Shown: positions 1 to 9,344, numbered from the stretch's first letter. The stretch is 64,000 bases of DNA from Nocardia sp. (GCF_025465275.1 NZ_JAODNK010000092.1:36012-100011), one strand, 5' to 3'. Numbers and translations: made by a program. Notes: generated from the letters alone by a model not told the origin.

Positions 1-594
1 GGACGCTCGGCGGCGAGTCCCGATTCGATGGTCGAGTGGCTCGATGACCTCATGTCCACGGTGCAGACCCGTCCGGTGTTGGTCGCCCACTCGCTCGGCA
101 CCGAACCCGCGGTGCAATTCGCTCTTCGCCACCCCGATCGCATCTCGCGACTGGTCCTCATCTCGCCGGCATTCCTACAGTCGCGAGCACCGTGGCTGAC
201 CCGCTCCCGCATTATCGCCGAGGTGATGAAGCGCCTTCCGGTGGCGAAACTGGCTGAGCAGCTGGGTGTTCCGAACAGCGCGGCCGTCGCGAGCGCCGCC
301 GCCAACCTCCGTCGGCCCGGCGTCGCACAGCGGACTGTCGCGGCACTCGCCGCCGCCAGCGCCCCGAAGAATCGGGCGGCGATCAGCGCCGAATTAGCCC
401 AACTGCGAGTGCCTTTCGACATTGTCGCCGGTTCGAACGATCCGGTGACCGCACCCATCACCCACCCGGTGACGATCATCGAAGGGACCGGTCACTATCC
501 CCAACTGACTCACCCAGATGTCATCGCGGACCTGCTGATCGGTCGCGGAAGTCGCGCCGCCACGGCGGAGGGTGCAGTGTCGGTAGCCGGCTGA
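1..594 (+). CDS. alpha/beta hydrolase, 5' partial
   Basis: The reading frame is open to the left edge, so the true start lies outside the window. The visible part carries AHSLG, the nucleophile-elbow motif of alpha/beta hydrolases (Ser nucleophile), followed by the strand-helix pattern RLVLISPAF. A late Asp-containing strand (VAGSNDP) and a GTGHYPQLTHP segment give the usual acid and His of the triad, the latter about 30 residues before the stop. This fits an RBBP9/YdeN-like or general esterase/lipase fold. The substrate cannot be read. A perfect hairpin follows the stop codon, so this gene probably ends its transcript. Confidence 0.8.
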   Translation, partial: GRSAASPDSMVEWLDDLMSTVQTRPVLVAHSLGTEPAVQFALRHPDRISRLVLISPAFLQSRAPWLTRSRIIAEVMKRLPVAKLAEQLGVPNSAAVASAAANLRRPGVAQRTVAALAAASAPKNRAAISAELAQLRVPFDIVAGSNDPVTAPITHPVTIIEGTGHYPQLTHPDVIADLLIGRGSRAATAEGAVSVAG

Positions 595-612
595 ACTTCG
601 AATCCAGTCGAG

Positions 613-644
613 TGAGTCCCGTCCGGAATTCCGGACGGGACTCA
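613..644. terminator. perfect 32-bp palindrome, terminator
   Basis: A perfect inverted repeat with 16-bp arms (TGAGTCCCGTCCGGAA and its complement) begins 19 bases after the hydrolase stop and is followed by a short T run. It also argues against starting the next gene at the upstream GTG at 612, because that start would lie inside the hairpin. Confidence 0.8.
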
Positions 645-707
645 TTTCCGATAGTCGAACAGAGACGTGCTGCAGGCCTTTGCGATGCCCGTTGGCAGGA
701 TGCAGGC

Positions 708-1478
708 ATGCGAGTGACGCTTTTCGAGAGTTCTGGACCGGTGCAGCGGGATCGGCCCGATACCAATACGGTGGCCCGGCTCGACGAGGTCGAGTCGTTC
801 GAGGAGTTGCTCGCTGTTCTGGACGAACTGCGCAGCGTGCACAGTCCGGCGCGGATCCTGTGCACGCTCGATGATGTCGATCAATGTCTGTATACGAGTA
901 TGCATGCCTCGGAGGACGACCGGCTCTGGTTCGAGGAGGGTGAGGCAGAGGACGAAGATGCCGTCGCGAGGCAGCGCGTCGACAACGCGCGGATCGCCCA
1001 TTTGTCCGAAAGACTCCAGGACGGTGCGCTTCGAGTCGAATGGGAAGCGCTCCCCGGCACGCGAATCGGAGGAAAAGAGGACGTCTCGGGTCTCGTTACC
1101 CTGAACCGAGTACCGGATCGCGCTCTCGACGATGTGGTGTTGATTCAGCGTGTGCCGGTAGCAACCGATGATCTCGCGATCACCGGGATTCCCAACGGCT
1201 ACTTCGCCGATGATTGGGACATCTTCCAAAACCACGCTGTCGTCAGGCGATTGGCGACGCACGGCTACCGCCACTTCGGCATGGGCGCAGCATTTCTAGC
1301 GTTCGACCGCCGAACCATCCCCTCTGAGACCGAAGCGCAGGCTGTCATCACCGACCTCGTTCACCTTTACGGAGCGCCCGAATCTCCCGAATGGCCGGAA
1401 CTGGCGGCACTCCTCACCGGACAGCGCCTGCTCATCCTCGGCTATACAGAGGACTTTGCCGACACGCTCGATGCGTAG
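708..1478 (+). CDS. hypothetical protein, 256 aa
   Basis: I do not recognise the family. The ATG at 708 is preferred because the longer in-frame start (GTG 612) falls in the upstream terminator and a GCAGGA ribosome site precedes 708. The protein is soluble, with no signal peptide or membrane segment. An acidic stretch lies near residues 65-80, and a more conserved-looking C-terminal half contains NGYFADDWDIFQNHAV and HFGMGAAFLAFDR. Acidic and aromatic residues dominate. It stands alone between a terminator and a VOC gene 42 bases downstream, with which it may be co-transcribed. Confidence 0.6.
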   Translation: MRVTLFESSGPVQRDRPDTNTVARLDEVESFEELLAVLDELRSVHSPARILCTLDDVDQCLYTSMHASEDDRLWFEEGEAEDEDAVARQRVDNARIAHLSERLQDGALRVEWEALPGTRIGGKEDVSGLVTLNRVPDRALDDVVLIQRVPVATDDLAITGIPNGYFADDWDIFQNHAVVRRLATHGYRHFGMGAAFLAFDRRTIPSETEAQAVITDLVHLYGAPESPEWPELAALLTGQRLLILGYTEDFADTLDA

Positions 1479-1520
1479 TGTGAAAAATCGTCGACCAGGA
1501 ACTGGTGGAGGGACTTCTCG

Positions 1521-1922
1521 GTGCATCTGGAACTCATCACCATTGTGGTCGCGGAGTACGACCCGGCCATCGAATTCTTTGTGCAGGTCTTGGGTTTCGA
1601 CCTGGTCGAAGACTCTCCGTCGCTGACCAACGACGGCCGCCCGAAGCGTTGGGTGGTCGTCAGGCCGCCTGGCACGGCGACCGGAATCCTGCTGGCGCGT
1701 GCCGATGGAGACGCGCAGCGCGCTGTGATCGGCGAGCAGGTGGCCGGGCGCGTGGGGTTCTTCCTACGGGTCGACGACTTCGGCGAGGCCTACCGCCGAA
1801 TGATCGGGGCCGGTGTGCGATTCATGACCGAACCGCGCAGTGAGCCGTACGGGCAGGTTGCTGTCTTTCTCGACATCGCGGGCAACCGGTGGGACCTCCT
1901 CGGACCGGTGTCAGTCGCGTAG
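1521..1922 (+). CDS. VOC (glyoxalase-like) family protein
   Basis: A 133-residue protein starting at GTG 1521 behind a GGTGGAGGGA ribosome site. It has the beta-alpha-beta-beta-beta plan of the vicinal oxygen chelate superfamily: an opening strand with AEYDPAIEFFVQVLGFDLV, and a closing DIAGNRWDLLGP strand typical of glyoxalase/bleomycin-resistance-like proteins. The usual closing metal-ligand Glu position is occupied by Asp (WDLLGP). VOC proteins act as small metal-dependent isomerases, dioxygenases or binding proteins. The substrate is unknown and no operon partner points to one. Confidence 0.75.
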   Translation: MHLELITIVVAEYDPAIEFFVQVLGFDLVEDSPSLTNDGRPKRWVVVRPPGTATGILLARADGDAQRAVIGEQVAGRVGFFLRVDDFGEAYRRMIGAGVRFMTEPRSEPYGQVAVFLDIAGNRWDLLGPVSVA

Positions 1923-2000
1923 AGCACGTAGTAGCGATGAGTTTCGGTTGGCTGCGACGTCTGTGTTGTGAACGGGTTTCTGACGGCACCGAGGAGAGCT

Positions 2001-2489
2001 GTGGTTGATCACATCGCTGATGGTCCGGTAGTGGGTCCTGACCTGCTCGAAGTTGTCGAAGTGCCGACGGCGGTCGTTCGTGGCACGGTTCCGGTGTCCG
2101 GGCTGCGAGACTTCTTCGACACCTCGTTCCGCGTATTGCCGGAGGTGGTCGCCGCACAGGGTGCGGCGATCGGCGGACCGGCGTTCGGCCTGTATCGGGG
2201 CGTCTCAGGCGAATCGATCGACCTCGAGGTCGGGTTCGCCGTTGATAGGGCTGTGCAGCCGGAGCGTGGCGTCAGCGCCGGGTGTCTGCCGGCGGGCCGG
2301 GTTGCCCGGGTTGTCCATGTCGGCAACTTCGACGGATTGAGCGACGCATGGGATCGCTTGCAGGTCTGGATCGGCGAGCAGGGTGGGGTGGCCGGTCCGG
2401 TTCGCTGGGAGGTCTACCACACCCAACCGACCCCGGACATGGACCCTTCGGGTCTGCGTACAGAGCTCAACTGGCTCTTGAGCGACTGA
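2001..2489 (+). CDS. GyrI-like effector-binding domain protein
   Basis: A 162-residue protein. The start is placed at GTG 2001 because GAGGAGAG lies just upstream; a longer frame begins at 1968. The sequence follows the AraC effector-binding/GyrI-like (SOUL/BRE) fold: an opening VEVPTAVVRGTVPVS strand, a central PAFGLYRG strand, LEVGFAVD, LPAGRVARVVHVGNFDGL, and a terminal VYHTQPTPDMDPSGLRTEL segment that supplies the usual late acidic residues. There is no DNA-binding domain, so it would be a stand-alone small-molecule-binding protein. It sits 16 bases upstream of a broken DHFR-like gene, possibly a former operon partner. Confidence 0.7.
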   Translation: MVDHIADGPVVGPDLLEVVEVPTAVVRGTVPVSGLRDFFDTSFRVLPEVVAAQGAAIGGPAFGLYRGVSGESIDLEVGFAVDRAVQPERGVSAGCLPAGRVARVVHVGNFDGLSDAWDRLQVWIGEQGGVAGPVRWEVYHTQPTPDMDPSGLRTELNWLLSD

Positions 2490-2505
2490 CGAGAGGGCAC
2501 CGGAC

Positions 2506-2675
2506 ATGCGGGTTCTGGCTCGCTTGTGCATGAGCGCCGATGGGTACATCACCACTCCGAACGGGTGGCCGCCGCAGGTTGTCGATCCGGCGCACGGGCC
2601 GGAAGTCATGGGATCGCGGAATTTCTGCAGACGTGTGAGGCGGCGCTGATGGGGCGCACCACATTCGAGCCCGCC
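2506..2675 (+). pseudogene. truncated, frameshifted RibD/DHFR-like gene
   Basis: The ATG at 2506 opens a frame reading MRVLARLCMSADGYITTPNG, the typical start of RibD C-terminal-domain (dihydrofolate-reductase-like) proteins, but it stops at 2649. The family's next conserved piece, ALMGRTTFEPA, is present in another frame at about 2643-2675, so a frameshift near 2610 is needed to join them. After FEPA similarity ends, and the remaining roughly 130 residues of the family are missing. The gene is therefore both frameshifted and 3'-truncated. Confidence 0.7.
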
Positions 2676-2763
2676 GACGGGACTTCCGTTGCGCGCCAGG
2701 CGGGTTGGGCACCAGCATCGCAGCGGTCGGAAGGCGAGCTCAACACCTAGCTCACGCCGACCG

Positions 2764-4089
2764 TCACCCGCAGGCTTTTCCGCCCAGCGTCGAGATGTCG
2801 ATGGCGTCGGCCATGGCGCGGTAGCCGGTCAGGTTGGGGTGGAGTTTGTCGGGACCGGCGAAGCGGGGGTCGAGGGCATTGGGATCGGCCGGATCCTGGA
2901 CGGCGGCGGCGAAGTCGATGACTGTGTCGGAGAGGTGCTGGGTGCGGATCCAGTCGTTGATGCGCAGTCGAATCGGGTTCTGGCGCGGAGCGATCGTGCT
3001 GCCGAGGAGGGATCCGCCGGCCGGCATCAGGGTGCCCAGGTGGACGCGCAGACCAGCGGCTTTCAGTCGGGTGATGATGTTGATGTAGGTGGCGATCAGC
3101 CGGTCGTAGTCGGCGCCGGCGGGGGAGTCGAGATCGTTGATGCCCTCCAGGAGGATGACATCGGAGACGGCCGATTGGCTCAGGACATCCGCCGCCGCGC
3201 GGGAAACGGCGCTCGGGCCGAACACCGGGAGCATGCCGTCGTCGGCCAGCGCATTGCCGGAGATGCCCGCATTGAGCACGGTCAGAGGTATTCCCGCCGT
3301 GTCCAGGCGATGCTGGAGGAAGTCCGGATAGCGGGCGTTGGTATCAGGGAGCGTCGGATTCTGCGGTATGCCAATGTAATTGGCGGAGACGTATCCGTCG
3401 GTAATCGAATCACCCAGTGCGACAACGGCGGAAGCATCGCCCGAAGCCGATACATCTAAGGTCGAGACGAGTGGAACCGCGGTGGTGGTGAGGCTGAACA
3501 CCGCCCCGGCGGAATCGCCGGTGGTGTCACCAGCTCCGGGCGCGGTGTAGTAGCTGGTGGCATTGCCGTTGAAATGTTCGGTCAGAAACGGCGCAGCCCC
3601 GGGCAGATACACGCTCACCGCGATGGGTTCCCAAGCCGTCGCGCCGAATTCGATGGGATCGCTCAGGATCTCCGCACCCGGCGCCAGCGTGACGCCCGCC
3701 TGCCCGGCAAAGGTGATGGGCCGCATCGAGGCCGCATCCACCTCGGCTCCCGCTGCGCGGTCGGCAATCGTGGCATGACCGACGGTCAGCGGCAATGACC
3801 GGAATCGATTGGTCAACCGAATCCGCACCTGGCCGCCACCGCGATGCGGCGTGACCACGATCCGATAGGACTGCTCGCCTACCGAAAATATGGGCTGCAG
3901 TGCAGGATCGAACGCCCCGAGCGCATCGGAGGGACTGGCTGCCCAGGATCCCACCCAGTGCGTTGCCGAACAATCGGCGACACCCGGGCCGTCCGCCTCG
4001 GCCGGTCCGACGCCCACGGCTGCGAAGACCGCCAGTGTGGTCAGCAGAACCGCCCGCCCCCGAATGGCATTCGGATCGTTGGTCAACAC
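2764..4089 (-). CDS. secreted SGNH/GDSL hydrolase
   Basis: A 441-residue protein with an N-terminal hydrophobic signal (residues 12-30, cleavage near AEA-D). A beta-rich domain (about 40-210) precedes the SGNH hydrolase domain. The SGNH blocks are visible: block I GDSITDG with catalytic Ser228, block II Gly in NAGISGN (273-279), block III GINDL (316-320, Asn oxyanion residue), and block V DKLHPN with Asp414 and His417. Such enzymes are secreted esterases, lipases or carbohydrate acetylesterases. It is transcribed away from the carboxylesterase operon at 4323, sharing a 233-bp divergent promoter region, which suggests a shared ester-related theme. Confidence 0.88.
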   Translation of the reverse strand: MLTNDPNAIRGRAVLLTTLAVFAAVGVGPAEADGPGVADCSATHWVGSWAASPSDALGAFDPALQPIFSVGEQSYRIVVTPHRGGGQVRIRLTNRFRSLPLTVGHATIADRAAGAEVDAASMRPITFAGQAGVTLAPGAEILSDPIEFGATAWEPIAVSVYLPGAAPFLTEHFNGNATSYYTAPGAGDTTGDSAGAVFSLTTTAVPLVSTLDVSASGDASAVVALGDSITDGYVSANYIGIPQNPTLPDTNARYPDFLQHRLDTAGIPLTVLNAGISGNALADDGMLPVFGPSAVSRAAADVLSQSAVSDVILLEGINDLDSPAGADYDRLIATYINIITRLKAAGLRVHLGTLMPAGGSLLGSTIAPRQNPIRLRINDWIRTQHLSDTVIDFAAAVQDPADPNALDPRFAGPDKLHPNLTGYRAMADAIDISTLGGKACG

Positions 4090-4322
4090 ATGTCCTCCCC
4101 TGGTACGAACAGCCGCCCGATATCAGCTGGACGGGTGCCCACATTAGCTGCGCGCGACTCCACACGGGACCGATCCGCAAAGAAGCGGACCGGAGGCCCG
4201 CCGGCCGCCACCTGAATCCGATTTCAAGTTCATTTCGCGGTATCGCCGCGATCCGGTGCGCGGCGAATTTCAATGGACTCACACCGATGCCTGCGGCGTG
4301 GGCGTAGTGATGGAGGAGCGGA

Positions 4323-5840
4323 ATGGAACCGATCGTCGAAGTGAGCGGCGGCAAGATCCAGGGACGAACGACGAACGGTGTGAGCGCGTTTCTCGGTGTC
4401 CCGTACGCGGCGGCGCCGATCGGGCTCGCACGATATCTCGCGCCGCAGCCGGTGGTGCCCTGGGACGGGATTCGCGCGGCGGATACGCTGGGCGCCACCT
4501 GCATTCAGCCCTCGTACCCGCCCGGTATCGAGGAGATCCTGGGGACCTACGCCGTGCCCGGCGCGGAATACCTCAATGTGAATGTGTGGACCCCGGACCC
4601 CGGCGGTGCGGGCCTGCCGGTCATGGTCTGGATTCACGGCGGCGCGTTCGAACACGGGTCCAATGCCGTACCGGCCTACGACGGTGCCGCCTTCGCCCGC
4701 GACGGCGTGGTGCTGGTGTCGGTGAACTACCGGCTCGGCGTCTCGGGCTTCGCGGTTCTCGACGGCGCCCCCGCCAACCGCGGGCTGCTCGACCAGCTCT
4801 TCGCCTTGACCTGGGTGCAGGACAATATCGCGTCCTTCGGCGGCGATCCGGCCAATGTCACGGTCTTCGGCGAATCGGCGGGCGCGATGAGCGTCGCGGC
4901 GCTGCTCAGCGCCCCGGCCTCGCGTGGCCTGTTCGGCAGGGCGATCATGCAGAGCGGCAACGGCAGCGTCGCGGTCACCGCGGACGATGCCCGGCTGACG
5001 AGCGCGGAGCTTGCGAAGAAGCTCGACATCGCGCCGACCGCCGCAGAATTCGCGCAGGTGTCGCCCGCCGACCTACTCGTCGCACAGCAGGCCGTTCATG
5101 CCGAATTTGCGCTGAACCCGGACCCGGCACGCTGGGGAGCCTCGGTGGTCGCGGCCGGCGGCGGGGTCATGAACCTGATGCCCACGCTCGACGGTGAGCT
5201 GCTGTCGGCACTGCCGATCGACGCCGTCACCGCCGGATCCGCGCGCGGCATCCCGCTGATCATCGGCGTCACCGCCGAGGAATTCCGCCTGTTCACCGTT
5301 CCCACGGGCCTGTCCGACGCGGCCACCACCGAGATGCTTCCGTTCTTGCTGGCGCGCTTCGGTATCGAGGCATCCATAGCCGAGCTTTTCGCCGCCGCCC
5401 GCCCGGACGACACTCCCGGCGATGTTTTGGCGGCCGTCATCACCGACGGCATGTTCCGCCGCCCGACCGCCGAGTTAGCCGCCGCACACGCCGCGACCGG
5501 AACCCCGGCCTACGTCTACGAATTCGGCTGGCAGCGCACCGACGGTGATCTCGGCGCCTGCCACGGCCTCGAAGTCCCGTTCGTCTTCGACACGCTCGCC
5601 AATGCGGTTCCGCTCGCCGGCCCCCATGCACCGCAGCGCCTCGCCGACGAAATCCATGCGGCCTGGGTCGCTTTCGCCACCACCGGCGACCCGGGCTGGG
5701 CGCGGTACAGCGCCGACCAGCGCGCTGTCATGCGCTTCGGCGACCCCCGATCAGAGCTCGTCACCGGCCCCGCCGGCGGCGCGTGGAGCACCGAGCCCCG
5801 CGCAGCGACCGATACCGCTGTGCCCGGTACGGACCGATAG
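4323..5840 (+). CDS. carboxylesterase (type B family)
   Basis: A 505-residue type-B carboxylesterase with a strong GGAGGAGCGGA ribosome site before ATG 4323. The oxyanion-hole motif HGGAF is at 105-109, the nucleophile motif GESAGAMS has Ser185, the acidic residue lies in VTAEEFRLF (about 315-323), and the catalytic His is in ACHGLEVPFVF. No signal peptide is seen, so the enzyme is probably cytoplasmic. It would hydrolyse a carboxylic ester to acid plus alcohol. The next three genes, 23, 13 and 33 bases apart, encode alcohol oxidation, aldehyde oxidation and acyl-CoA activation, so it looks like the first step of that operon. Confidence 0.9.
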   Translation: MEPIVEVSGGKIQGRTTNGVSAFLGVPYAAAPIGLARYLAPQPVVPWDGIRAADTLGATCIQPSYPPGIEEILGTYAVPGAEYLNVNVWTPDPGGAGLPVMVWIHGGAFEHGSNAVPAYDGAAFARDGVVLVSVNYRLGVSGFAVLDGAPANRGLLDQLFALTWVQDNIASFGGDPANVTVFGESAGAMSVAALLSAPASRGLFGRAIMQSGNGSVAVTADDARLTSAELAKKLDIAPTAAEFAQVSPADLLVAQQAVHAEFALNPDPARWGASVVAAGGGVMNLMPTLDGELLSALPIDAVTAGSARGIPLIIGVTAEEFRLFTVPTGLSDAATTEMLPFLLARFGIEASIAELFAAARPDDTPGDVLAAVITDGMFRRPTAELAAAHAATGTPAYVYEFGWQRTDGDLGACHGLEVPFVFDTLANAVPLAGPHAPQRLADEIHAAWVAFATTGDPGWARYSADQRAVMRFGDPRSELVTGPAGGAWSTEPRAATDTAVPGTDR

Positions 5841-5863
5841 ACCCCCGGAAAGTCGAGGAAGAC

Positions 5864-7858
5864 ATGACCGAATGGATGACCGACGAGCGGTCACAGGCGC
5901 TGCGAGCGATCTGCGACACCATCGTCCCGCCACTGCGGCGACCCGATGACCAGGACGGCTTCTGGGCGCGTACCGCCTCCGAGCTCGGCGCGGACCAGGG
6001 GATTGTCGCCTATCTGGCAGGCATGCCCGAAGATCAGCGCACCGGACTGCTGGGGCTCATCGATGCCCTAGCCGCACAGGGCATTGTCGCGGCCTCGCCG
6101 CTGTCCCGCGAGGAATTGCTCAGGCGCACAGCGTTGCTCGGGCCGCTGACCGGGGCCGGAGTCGGGGTACTGATCTCGCTCACGCTGTTCCTCACCTACG
6201 GAATGCCGGATCCGGCCACCGGCCAGAATCCGATGTGGCGCAGATTCGGCTTCCCGGGCCCGATCGGCGCACCGCAGCAGGACACCAAGAACCTGCATAT
6301 CACAGTGCCGCAGCCTGATTCGACCATCGAGGCCGATATCGTGATCGTCGGCTCCGGTGCGGGCGGTGGCGTGATCGCCGGACAGCTGGCCCAGGCCGGA
6401 CTGCGCGTCGTGGTCCTGGAAGCAGGCGGCTACTTCGACGAATCCGACTTCAACCAGCTCGAACTGTGGGGCTTCCAGAACCTCTACTGGCGCGGTGGCC
6501 CGACGCCGACCGCCGATTTCAATATCTCACTCCAGGCCGGTGCGACTCTGGGCGGCGGCACCACCGTCAACTGGACCAACTGCCTGCGCACCCGGCCCTG
6601 GGTGCGTGAGCAGTGGGCGCGCGAACACGGGCTGAAGGATGTCGACGGCCCGGAGTTCGACCGGCATCTGGACGCAGTGGCGCAACGCATCTCGGTCAAT
6701 GAGCAGTGTTCCGATTTCAACGGCCCGACCAAGCGCTTCCAGGAAGCGGCCGAGCACCTCGGCTGGTCGTTCGCCACCATTGCCCGCAATACCGATCCGG
6801 CGACCTACGATCCGGCCAGCGCGGGCTACCTGGGCTTCGGCGACCAGTCCGGATCCAAACAGGGCACCATGAAGACCTACCTGCGTGATGCCGCCGACGC
6901 GGGCGCGCAGATCATCGTGCGCAGCCGCGCCGATCGGGTCCTGGTCGAAAATGGCCGGGCCGCAGGTGTTTCAGCGACCTACGCCGATCCGGTGACCGGC
7001 GATGCCGCGACCTTCACCGTCCGTGCTCCCCGTGTTGTCGTCGCGGGCGGCGCGCTCGAATCACCCGCGCTGCTACTGCGGTCCGGCATTGGAGGCCCCG
7101 CGGTCGGTAAGTATCTGCGCCTGCATCCGGTCGCCGCGATCGCCGGTATCTACGCCCAGGATCAGCAGGCGTGGTGGGGCGCCCCGCACACCGGTCTGAT
7201 CGACGAATTCGCCGATACCGGAGACGGTTACGGCTTCCTGATCGAGACGGCGCAGTACACGACCGGCTTGGGAGCCTCGGCGGTGCCGTGGGTATCGGGC
7301 GCCGCGCACAAGCAGTTCCTGAGCCGATTCAGCAATGCCGCCACCAGTTTGGCAGTGGTCCGGGACCGTGGGCACGGGCAGGTGACCATCGATGCCACCG
7401 GCAATTCGGTGGTGTCCTACTCCATAACGGACGAAGTCGACCTCGCCAATCTGCGCCAGGGCGTGGAAGCGCTGGCCGTCATGCACGAGGCCGCCGGCGC
7501 GGTGCAGATCGTGGCCTTCGCCGAGGGGCTGCCGACCTGGCGCTGGGGCGATGACCTCGACCGATACCTTGCCAAGATTCGCCGAATCCCATTCCGTGCC
7601 GGTGGCTATCGCATGTTCTCCGCGCACCAGATGGGCAGTTGCCGCATGGGCACCGACCCGCAGACCAGCGTCGCCGGACCCACGGGCGAACTGCACGACA
7701 CCCCCGGCGTCTGGATCGGTGACGGCAGCGCATTCCCCACCGCCTCCGGCACCAATCCCATGCTGTCGATCATGGCGCTGGCGCACCGCACCGCCGAAGC
7801 GATCGCGGCGGACGCGGGCACAAAAATCCCCACCGGCGCATCGGCCACGGCGAAGTAG
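5864..7858 (+). CDS. GMC oxidoreductase, long-chain alcohol oxidase-like
   Basis: A 664-residue FAD enzyme starting at ATG 5864 behind GAGGAAG. Residues 1-110 are helical and resemble the gluconate 2-dehydrogenase subunit 3-like extension (LRAICDTIVPP). This is followed by the FAD-binding GSGAGGG motif near 163-169 and an ADP-ribose Glu in VVVLEAGG. The GATLGGGTTVNWTN segment and the C-terminal GSAFPTASGTNPMLSI match the GMC family; the active-site His is expected near SAHQMGSCRMG. The family oxidises alcohols to aldehydes with FAD. The extended N-terminus is like membrane-associated long-chain fatty alcohol oxidases. It lies between an esterase and an aldehyde dehydrogenase, so the substrate is probably the released alcohol. 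Confidence 0.88.
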   Translation: MTEWMTDERSQALRAICDTIVPPLRRPDDQDGFWARTASELGADQGIVAYLAGMPEDQRTGLLGLIDALAAQGIVAASPLSREELLRRTALLGPLTGAGVGVLISLTLFLTYGMPDPATGQNPMWRRFGFPGPIGAPQQDTKNLHITVPQPDSTIEADIVIVGSGAGGGVIAGQLAQAGLRVVVLEAGGYFDESDFNQLELWGFQNLYWRGGPTPTADFNISLQAGATLGGGTTVNWTNCLRTRPWVREQWAREHGLKDVDGPEFDRHLDAVAQRISVNEQCSDFNGPTKRFQEAAEHLGWSFATIARNTDPATYDPASAGYLGFGDQSGSKQGTMKTYLRDAADAGAQIIVRSRADRVLVENGRAAGVSATYADPVTGDAATFTVRAPRVVVAGGALESPALLLRSGIGGPAVGKYLRLHPVAAIAGIYAQDQQAWWGAPHTGLIDEFADTGDGYGFLIETAQYTTGLGASAVPWVSGAAHKQFLSRFSNAATSLAVVRDRGHGQVTIDATGNSVVSYSITDEVDLANLRQGVEALAVMHEAAGAVQIVAFAEGLPTWRWGDDLDRYLAKIRRIPFRAGGYRMFSAHQMGSCRMGTDPQTSVAGPTGELHDTPGVWIGDGSAFPTASGTNPMLSIMALAHRTAEAIAADAGTKIPTGASATAK

Positions 7859-7871
7859 AGACGAGAACGAG

Positions 7872-9311
7872 ATGACAACCACCGAACCCGCCGTACAACT
7901 GCACGACCGGGCCTATATCGGCGGCGAATGGATCGCGCTGTCCGGCAATGAGACCCACGAAGTGATCAACCCCGCCACCGAGCAAACTATCGCGACAGTC
8001 CGTCTCGGCACAGCCGCGGACGTCGACAAGGCGGTGAGCGCCGCCCAGGCCGGATTCGAATCCTGGTCGCGTAGTTCGGTTTCCACCCGGGCCGACGTGC
8101 TGGCAGCCATCGCCGCCGGACTCGAAGCGCGCGGAGATGAACTGGCCGCGGTGATTTCGCAGGAGGTCGGCACCCCCATCGCCGTCTCCCGGCTGTTGCA
8201 GGCGGGCTTGCCCGCTATGACGTTCTCGGCTGCCGCCCGGTTCGTGAGCGAGCTGCCTTGGGAAGAGGAACTCGGCAATGCCCTGATCGTCCGGGAGCCG
8301 GTCGGGGTGGTCGGTGCGATCACCCCGTGGAACTATCCGCTGCATCAGGTCGCCGCCAAGGTCGCCCCCGCGCTGGCCGCAGGCTGCTCGATCGTGGTGA
8401 AACCCAGTGAGGTGGCACCGCTTTCATCGTTCATCTTCGCTGAGATCATCGATGCCGTCGGCCTGCCCGCCGGTGTCTTCAACCTGGTTCCCGGCACCGG
8501 ACCGGTGGTCGGCGAAGCACTGGCCGGGCATCCGGGCATCGATATGATCTCGCTGACCGGCTCCGCCACTGCGGGAGCCCGGGTCTCGGAGCTCGCCGCA
8601 CGGACGATCAAGAAGGTCGCGCTGGAGCTGGGCGGAAAATCGGCCAATGTGATCCTCGACGATGCCGACCTGATGACCGCAGTGGTCGACGGCGTCGGCA
8701 AGTGCTTCCTCAATTCCGGCCAGACCTGCACGGCGCTGACCCGAATGCTGGTGCCGCGCAGCCGATTGGCGGAGGTGGAAGTCATTGCAAAGGCCGCCGT
8801 GGAGGCGGCCGTCGTCGGTGATCCCTTCGACCTGGCCACCGCTGTGGGGCCGATGGTCACAGCGGCACACCGCAATCGGGTACTGGGGTATATCCGCCGC
8901 GGCATCGATGAGGGAGCCACCCTGGTGACCGGCGGCACCGAGCCGGTCGAGGGTCTGGAGCACGGCTGGTTCGTGCGCCCCACCGTCTTCTCCGATGTCG
9001 ATCCGTCCATGACGATCGCGCAGGAGGAGATCTTCGGACCGGTGCTGGCGATCTTGCCCTATGACGACGAGGACCACGCCGTGGCCATAGCCAATGGCAC
9101 GCACTACGGCCTGTCCGGCGGAGTCTGGTCCGCCGATCCGGAACGCGCACAGCGCGTCGCCCGCCGGCTGCGCACCGGCCAGGTCGAAATCAATGGCGGC
9201 GCCTTCAGTCCCATCGCCCCCTTCGGTGGCTACAAGCAGTCCGGAAACGGCCGCGAACTCGGTCCGTACGGGGTGCTGGAGTTCCTCGAGACGAAAGCCA
9301 TGTTCCGCTAG
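7872..9311 (+). CDS. aldehyde dehydrogenase family protein
   Basis: A 479-residue NAD(P)-dependent aldehyde dehydrogenase. The start at 7872 lies 13 bases after the GMC stop; a much longer in-frame extension back to 7551 is only shadow. Hallmarks are TPWNYP with Asn154, LELGGKS with general base Glu252, NSGQTC with nucleophile Cys286, EEIFGPV, and PFGGYKQSG. It oxidises an aldehyde to the carboxylic acid in the cytoplasm. In the operon it would take the product of the GMC alcohol oxidase and feed the acyl-CoA ligase immediately downstream. Confidence 0.93.
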   Translation: MTTTEPAVQLHDRAYIGGEWIALSGNETHEVINPATEQTIATVRLGTAADVDKAVSAAQAGFESWSRSSVSTRADVLAAIAAGLEARGDELAAVISQEVGTPIAVSRLLQAGLPAMTFSAAARFVSELPWEEELGNALIVREPVGVVGAITPWNYPLHQVAAKVAPALAAGCSIVVKPSEVAPLSSFIFAEIIDAVGLPAGVFNLVPGTGPVVGEALAGHPGIDMISLTGSATAGARVSELAARTIKKVALELGGKSANVILDDADLMTAVVDGVGKCFLNSGQTCTALTRMLVPRSRLAEVEVIAKAAVEAAVVGDPFDLATAVGPMVTAAHRNRVLGYIRRGIDEGATLVTGGTEPVEGLEHGWFVRPTVFSDVDPSMTIAQEEIFGPVLAILPYDDEDHAVAIANGTHYGLSGGVWSADPERAQRVARRLRTGQVEINGGAFSPIAPFGGYKQSGNGRELGPYGVLEFLETKAMFR

Positions 9312-9344
9312 TCACGCGGTATCGGCAGAAGGAGCTGACAACTT

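Noticed and set aside
612..707. N-terminal extension of the 708 gene from GTG 612
   Set aside because: The start lies inside a perfect 32-bp terminator palindrome and has no ribosome site; ATG 708 has one.
2689..3459. 256-codon rightward frame opposite the SGNH hydrolase
   Set aside because: Gly/Val/Asp-rich shadow of the real leftward gene.
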